Below, piece after piece: positions 1-3,491 of a stretch of DNA of 5,286 bases. The notes under the pieces were generated by a model. That model saw nothing but the letters and a program-made list of their open reading frames with translations, was not told the origin of the DNA and did not search any database. Source of the stretch: RBG-16-42-24 sp964396785 (GTDB taxonomy: Bacteria; Patescibacteriota; Microgenomatia; UBA8517); contig CAYNFU010000040.1 of assembly GCA_964396785.1 (NCBI GenBank), forward strand, positions 1 to 5,286, given 5' to 3'. Both the position numbers and the translations under genes were made by a program. Every line of letters begins with the position of its first letter. Within the stretch, counting starts at the first letter, position 1.

Positions 1-319
1 TGAGTCGCAATCTAATCTGCCTCAGCTTGTGGTAGACTCCGCCCCAGGAAACGTTTCAGAAAAGATTTCAGACGAGAATCTTTTTGCCATGCAAATAGTT
101 GGCGACCTATTTTCCTTCTATCAAGTTAGGGAAGGGAAAGTTAGCGAAGGGAATTTGCAAGTTGAACTTAAAGGGAAAATAAGAGTAATATTTCCACTTG
201 AGGGGGATAGAAGTGTACTTATCTCTTCCTTGGAATTAGTTTTAAAAAGGTATGATGACGCGGGGGATGTTCCACGGGAGATTGATTTGAGATACAAAAA
301 TCCTGTTATCCGGGAGTGA
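1..319 (+). CDS. ftsQ: Cell division protein FtsQ/DivIB, C-terminal part (partial at left edge)
   Basis: FtsQ is a bitopic membrane protein whose extracytoplasmic POTRA and beta domains help recruit the divisome (FtsB/FtsL in model bacteria). Only the last 105 codons are here. The frame is open from base 2 with no stop before the TGA at 317-319, so the true start lies outside the window. The GTG at position 29 is internal and should not be taken as a start. Visible residues fit the C-terminal beta domain: alternating strand-like segments (LQVELKGKIRVIFPLEG), a helix-like stretch (VLISSLELVLKRY), and the typical FtsQ ending IDLRYKNPVIRE, which resembles the family's IDLRF...PV(I/V) tail. The signal anchor and POTRA domain would be upstream. 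The position directly before ftsA and ftsZ strongly supports the call. The stop is 23 bases before ftsA, so co-transcription is likely. The sequence similarity alone is modest. Confidence 0.82.
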   Translation, partial: ESQSNLPQLVVDSAPGNVSEKISDENLFAMQIVGDLFSFYQVREGKVSEGNLQVELKGKIRVIFPLEGDRSVLISSLELVLKRYDDAGDVPREIDLRYKNPVIRE

Positions 320-328
320 AAAATACTC

Positions 329-334
329 TACAAT
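329..334 (+). promoter_or_regulatory. Possible -10 box just before ftsA
   Basis: TACAAT matches the sigma-70 -10 consensus at five of six bases and ends eight bases before the ftsA ATG. A start site about seven bases downstream would fall almost on the ATG, giving a leaderless or near-leaderless ftsA mRNA. No Shine-Dalgarno sequence is visible (the last bases before ATG are an AATAAATAAAT-like run). The best -35 candidate at 17-base spacing is weak (TTATCC, 306-311), so this may be chance in AT-rich sequence, with ftsA read through from ftsQ. Confidence 0.35.
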
Positions 335-342
335 AAATAAAT

Positions 343-1614
343 ATGGCAAAAAACAGAATTATCGCAGGAATTGAGCTAGGTTCTTCTAAGGTCGCAACTT
401 TAATTGCACAAGTAGCCACAGACCCTGTTACCTTTGAATCAAGCATTAATATTGTGGGAGTATCGAGTGTTGCCTCACAAGGAGTAAAAAAGGGGCAAAT
501 TGTAGATATTGAAGAGACGGTTGAAGCTGCAATTTCCTCAATCGAGGCTGCCGAAAGGATGGCCGGCTATAACCTCGATAGCGCTTATGTTTCCTTGGGG
601 GGTGCCCATATTGCATCTCAAAATTCACATGGGGTTGTAGCAGTATCTGACCCCGATGGAGAAATTACGGGGGACGACGTTGAAAGGGTGATTGAGGGAG
701 CATCGGCCGTATCACTTCCTTCTTCCCGTGAAGTGATACACGTCGTACCCAGGGAGTTTATCGTCGACGGGGAAGCGGGAGTAAAGGACGCTGTGGGAAT
801 GAGTGGTGTAAGGCTCGAAGTAGATACTCATATAATTACCGTTTCCTCTGCCGCAATGAAAAACTTGAGAAAAGCGGTTAATGAAATGGGGATAGAAATT
901 GAAGGGTTAGTATTTTCTGGGTTAGCGTCAGCCGAAGCTGTACTATCCTCAACCGAACGAGAACTCGGAGTGGTTGTCGTGGATATAGGAGGTGGTACGA
1001 CTTCTGTTGCAGCCTTTATCGACGGGGAAATAACATATTCAGGTGTGATTCCAATTGGGGCCAAAAATGTAACCAACGATTTGGCAATAGGACTAAGAGT
1101 TTCTTTGGAGTCCGCCGAGAAAATAAAGGTTTTTCTTTCAGATGTAGCCAAAAAAGGTAAAAAAGCAAAAGACGAAAGCGACCTATTGGATTTAGAAAGC
1201 CTGGGAATTCCAGAAGTCAAAAACGTTTCCAAAAGGACTTTGGTAGATGGGATAATAAGGCCACGCTTAAATGAGATTTTTACCATGGTCCGGCTTGAAC
1301 TTGATAAAGTTGGTCTTGCCAACCGAGTCCCATCCGGAGTTGTGGTTACTGGTGGGGGCGCAGAGACTGTGGACGTGGAAGATTCTGCAAGGAGGATGCT
1401 TTCCCTCCCAGTTCGGATCGGAAAACCAAAAGGGGTTGGGGGACTAATTGACGATGTTATTACACCTTCTTTTGCAACCTGTGTGGGACTCATTATATAT
1501 GGGGCAAAACTTGCACCCAAAGAGGGCTTGACAAGCTTCGGCAAAAGAATAAAACTACCTGGAAAAGGTTTGGCTCAAAAACTTATTGACGCAGTCAAAA
1601 ATCTTCTGCCCTAG
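343..1614 (+). CDS. ftsA: Cell division protein FtsA (actin-like FtsZ membrane tether)
   Basis: FtsA is an actin/HSP70-fold ATP-binding protein that polymerises under the membrane, anchors FtsZ and recruits later division proteins. The 423-residue length is normal for the family. Visible motifs: phosphate-1 loop ELGSSKV at residues 11-17, with Glu instead of Asp as in some other FtsA proteins; the FtsA-specific 1C subdomain at roughly 82-165; phosphate-2 motif VVVDIGGGTTSV at 211-222; adenosine-binding motif VVVTGGGAE at 333-341; and a C-terminal amphipathic helix after a basic linker (LAQKLIDAVKNLLP, 410-423) that fits the membrane-targeting sequence. A Lys-rich, charged loop lies at about 267-283. 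The ATG at 343 places the phosphate-1 loop where expected, and no in-frame alternative is better. There is no recognisable ribosome binding site. It lies between ftsQ and ftsZ, its usual place. The stop is TAG. Confidence 0.96.
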   Translation: MAKNRIIAGIELGSSKVATLIAQVATDPVTFESSINIVGVSSVASQGVKKGQIVDIEETVEAAISSIEAAERMAGYNLDSAYVSLGGAHIASQNSHGVVAVSDPDGEITGDDVERVIEGASAVSLPSSREVIHVVPREFIVDGEAGVKDAVGMSGVRLEVDTHIITVSSAAMKNLRKAVNEMGIEIEGLVFSGLASAEAVLSSTERELGVVVVDIGGGTTSVAAFIDGEITYSGVIPIGAKNVTNDLAIGLRVSLESAEKIKVFLSDVAKKGKKAKDESDLLDLESLGIPEVKNVSKRTLVDGIIRPRLNEIFTMVRLELDKVGLANRVPSGVVVTGGGAETVDVEDSARRMLSLPVRIGKPKGVGGLIDDVITPSFATCVGLIIYGAKLAPKEGLTSFGKRIKLPGKGLAQKLIDAVKNLLP

Positions 1615-1618
1615 ACTC

Positions 1619-1647
1619 TTGCAATTTACTCCTGCCATCTATACAAT
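1619..1647 (+). promoter_or_regulatory. Predicted sigma-70-type promoter for ftsZ
   Basis: TTGCAA (1619-1624, four of six to TTGACA) is followed after exactly 17 bases by TACAAT (1642-1647, five of six to TATAAT). Transcription would begin near 1654, giving a leader of about 22 bases before the ftsZ ATG. The element fills the 61-base ftsA-ftsZ gap and would let FtsZ be made separately from FtsA, a common arrangement since FtsZ is needed in excess. It is predicted from sequence only. Confidence 0.55.
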
Positions 1648-1662
1648 CTTGAAACTATAGAT
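1637..1662. promoter_or_regulatory. Inverted repeat over the ftsZ -10 and start region
   Basis: ATCTATA (1637-1643) and TATAGAT (1656-1662) form a perfect 7-bp inverted repeat with a 12-base spacer. It overlaps the predicted -10 box and transcription start. It could be an operator for a dimeric regulator. A transcript starting near 1654 would carry only the right arm, so an mRNA hairpin would need an upstream start or read-through. AT-rich repeats of this size can occur by chance. Confidence 0.25.
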
Positions 1663-1675
1663 TCGAAAGTTATTT

Positions 1676-2860
1676 ATGGCACTTGTTAAACCAGATTCGG
1701 CAAGAATCGCAAAAATTAAAGTAGTAGGGGTTGGAGGTGGTGGTGGAAATGCGGTTTCTTCGATGCTTGAGACAAATAGCGTAAATGGGGTTGAATTTAT
1801 TGCGGTCAACACCGATGCCCAAGTACTTCTTGCAAATAAAGCCCCAACCAAGCTTCAGGTAGGAGAGAAACTCACAAAAGGTTTGGGAGTAGGGGGAGAT
1901 CCGACCAAGGGTCAACAAGCAGCGGAGGAATCAACTGAGAAAATAAAGGAGCTTTTACTCGACTCAGACATGGTCTTTATAACAGCTGGGATGGGTGGAG
2001 GAACTGGGACCGGGGCCGCTCCCGTTATCGCAAAACTAGCCAAGGAGTCTGGAGCACTTACCGTTGGAATTGTGACAAAACCTTTTGCTTTTGAAGGAAC
2101 AAGAAGGTTGGTTATAGCCGAGGACGGGGTTGAGAAGCTCAGGGAATCGGTCGACACGTTGATTGTAATTCCAAACCAGAGGTTGATGGACGTTATTGAC
2201 AGGAAAATGACTCTTCTTGAGGCTTTTAAAGTAGTAGATTCGGTTCTGGGGCAAGCCGTTGGAGGAATTGCAGATATAATTACTACCCCTGGGTTAATTA
2301 ACGTCGACTTCGCAGACGTTAGGGCGATAATGCAAAGCGCGGGAACGGCGCTTCTCGGGATAGGGACGGGAGTTGGTGAAAATCGCGCTCAAATGGCAGC
2401 TAGAGCCGCCGTGTCCTCCCCGCTTCTTGACCTTTCAATTGAAGGTGCAAGGGGAGTTCTATTTAATGTTGCAGGAGGGAGTGACCTGACAATGTTTGAA
2501 GTAGATGAGGCAGCGAGGATAATTTCTTCCTCGGCTGATGCTGACGCAAACATTATTTTCGGAGCCGTAATAAAGGATGAACTGGTCGACCAGGTGCGAA
2601 TTACGGTCATTGCAACTGGTTTTGACGAAACTAGGGCAAGACTCGCACAAATTTCTCAACAAACGCCAGAGCCACCCGTGATACAGGGTGTGGTAAGTGA
2701 GAAAAGGGAAGCTCCCAGCCAGGAGCATTTAGAAGTTCAGGGAGATGAGGAAGAAGAAAAAAGTGATAGGCCGTTCGAAGAACCACCAGAGGAAGAGGAA
2801 GAACAAGATATGTTTGGAGAGAAATTTGAAATACCTGCTTTCCTTCGCAAAATCCACTAG
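1676..2860 (+). CDS. ftsZ: Cell division protein FtsZ (tubulin-like GTPase)
   Basis: FtsZ polymerises at mid-cell into the Z-ring, hydrolysing GTP at the interface between subunits. The 394-residue length is usual. Visible features: N-terminal Rossmann start KVVGVGGGGGNAV (15-27); tubulin signature GGGTGTG at 107-113, which binds GTP phosphates; T7 synergy loop NVDFADV at 209-215 with the catalytic aspartates D211 and D214; a globular core to about residue 325; a variable linker of about 60 residues that becomes strongly acidic (Glu-rich at 357-376); and a conserved C-terminal peptide FEIPAFLRKIH (384-394) closely matching the peptide that binds FtsA. The start at 1676 leaves a short N-terminal tail of about 12 residues. 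Upstream there is only a weak GAAAG element six bases before the ATG. It follows ftsA by 61 bases and has a promoter-like element. The stop is TAG. Tubulin or archaeal CetZ is excluded by the FtsZ-type T7 loop and tail. Confidence 0.98.
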   Translation: MALVKPDSARIAKIKVVGVGGGGGNAVSSMLETNSVNGVEFIAVNTDAQVLLANKAPTKLQVGEKLTKGLGVGGDPTKGQQAAEESTEKIKELLLDSDMVFITAGMGGGTGTGAAPVIAKLAKESGALTVGIVTKPFAFEGTRRLVIAEDGVEKLRESVDTLIVIPNQRLMDVIDRKMTLLEAFKVVDSVLGQAVGGIADIITTPGLINVDFADVRAIMQSAGTALLGIGTGVGENRAQMAARAAVSSPLLDLSIEGARGVLFNVAGGSDLTMFEVDEAARIISSSADADANIIFGAVIKDELVDQVRITVIATGFDETRARLAQISQQTPEPPVIQGVVSEKREAPSQEHLEVQGDEEEEKSDRPFEEPPEEEEEQDMFGEKFEIPAFLRKIH

Positions 2861-2862
2861 GT

Positions 2863-2881
2863 TTGGTGTAAAATAGCTTCA
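2863..2881 (+). promoter_or_regulatory. Predicted -10 region of the SLOG-like gene, with AAAATNGCTTC motif
   Basis: TAAAAT (2869-2874) lies in the 41-base gap after ftsZ and would start transcription near 2881, about 21 bases before the ATG. No convincing -35 is seen; TTCGCA at 2844-2849 has a 19-base spacer, which is too long. The 19-base block here matches the block before ileS (3471-3489) at 16 positions, including TAAAAT-R-GCTTCA, which supports a shared signal. Confidence 0.4.
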
Positions 2882-2901
2882 AAAGTAAAGAGATCATCTA
2901 T

Positions 2902-3444
2902 ATGAGGAAAGGAAATATAAAAGTGTCAAGGTGGGTTGCAATTTCGGGTAGTTGGGCGTACGCAACCAAGAAAGAGGAGAAAGACGTTAGGGATATAGTT
3001 AGAAAAATATTAGAGAAGGGGGAAGGAATAGTCACTGGAGGTGCTTTAAATGTCGACTCCTTTGCGACAGATGAAGTAATTAAGTTTGATCCCAATTGTA
3101 GGTATATAAAAATATTTCTTCCAACCACACTTTCGCTCTATAGCAAACATTATAGAAAAAGGGCAAAGGAAGGAGTAATTACGGAAAACCAGGCGGAGAA
3201 GCTAATTGCGCAACTTAAGTTTATTAAAAGGGCAAATCCCGGAGCCATAATCGAGAACAAAACTAATAAAGTTGTTGATAAAAAAGCATATTTTCAGAGG
3301 AATCAAGATATAGTAGAAGCAGCGGATGAGCTTATTACCTTCCATGTAATTGAAAGTACTGGAGGAGGAACTCTAGATACAATTGAAAAAGCTAAAAAAT
3401 TAGGCGTTCCGTTTAAGAGCTTTAATTATTCTCTTGGTAAATAG
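2902..3444 (+). CDS. Small DprA-like SLOG/Rossmann-fold protein, function unknown
   Basis: I cannot assign a function. The 180 residues follow the order of the SLOG superfamily (DprA/SMF, LOG, TIR-linked SLOG), which binds nucleotides or nucleic acids. First strand and loop WVAISGSWAY (11-20); GIVTGGALNVDS (42-53), comparable to the DprA stretch VVSGxAxGID; strand YIKIFLP (68-74); a helical insert of about 35 residues; YFQRN (130-134), comparable to DprA FPxRNR; strand DELITFHV (142-149); and a glycine-rich turn plus helix STGGGTLDTIEKA (152-164). It has no winged helix and is half the length of DprA. The cytokinin-LOG motif PGGxGTxxE is absent. There is no signal peptide or membrane segment, so it is probably cytosolic. 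The start could be ATG 2902 or GTG 2923; the GTG has a better purine-rich stretch (2905-2915) upstream, but other genes here lack such sites, so I kept ATG. Fold call fairly firm, role unknown. The stop is TAG. Confidence 0.82.
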   Translation: MRKGNIKVSRWVAISGSWAYATKKEEKDVRDIVRKILEKGEGIVTGGALNVDSFATDEVIKFDPNCRYIKIFLPTTLSLYSKHYRKRAKEGVITENQAEKLIAQLKFIKRANPGAIIENKTNKVVDKKAYFQRNQDIVEAADELITFHVIESTGGGTLDTIEKAKKLGVPFKSFNYSLGK

Positions 3445-3451
3445 TTCAGAT

Positions 3452-3480
3452 ATTACACAAAATCGCTTCGTTGTTATAAA
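3452..3480 (+). promoter_or_regulatory. Predicted promoter of ileS
   Basis: ATTACA (3452-3457, four of six to TTGACA) and TATAAA (3475-3480, five of six to TATAAT) are separated by 17 bases. The predicted start near 3487-3489 leaves a leader of only about three to five bases before the ATG at 3492, so the ileS mRNA may be near-leaderless. There is no room for a T-box riboswitch and no Shine-Dalgarno sequence. Confidence 0.45.
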
Positions 3481-3488
3481 ATGGCTTC
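3459..3488 (+). repeat. Tandem pair of the AAAATNGCTTC motif upstream of ileS
   Basis: AAAATCGCTTC (3459-3469) and AAAATGGCTTC (3478-3488) are direct repeats 19 bases apart, identical except for the sixth base. A third copy, AAAATAGCTTC, is at 2870-2880 before the SLOG-like gene. The copies sit on the spacer and the start region of the predicted ileS promoter. They could be part of the promoter consensus or binding sites for a regulator. Confidence 0.5.
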
Positions 3489-3491
3489 AGC

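Noticed and set aside
29..31. GTG at 29 as the start of a 96-residue small protein
   Set aside because: The frame is open to the window edge and the residues match the C-terminal FtsQ domain, so this is an internal Val codon.
828..1544. 238-codon open frame on the minus strand inside ftsA
   Set aside because: It lies fully opposite a clear ftsA, is low-complexity and Ser/Thr/Pro-rich, and shows no recognisable motif; it is a shadow of ftsA codon use.
2861..2901. Intrinsic terminator after ftsZ
   Set aside because: There is no GC-rich stem followed by a T-run; read-through into the next gene remains possible.
2902..3444. Calling the small SLOG-like protein dprA or a LOG phosphoribohydrolase
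   Set aside because: It is about half the length of DprA without a winged helix, and the LOG catalytic motif PGGxGTxxE is absent.
3481..3483. ATG at 3481 as the ileS start
   Set aside because: It is in a different frame from the synthetase; the ATG at 3492 gives the family-like N-terminus.
3445..3491. T-box or other riboswitch controlling ileS
   Set aside because: The gap is only 47 bases, and no T-box sequence or terminator/antiterminator pair is visible.
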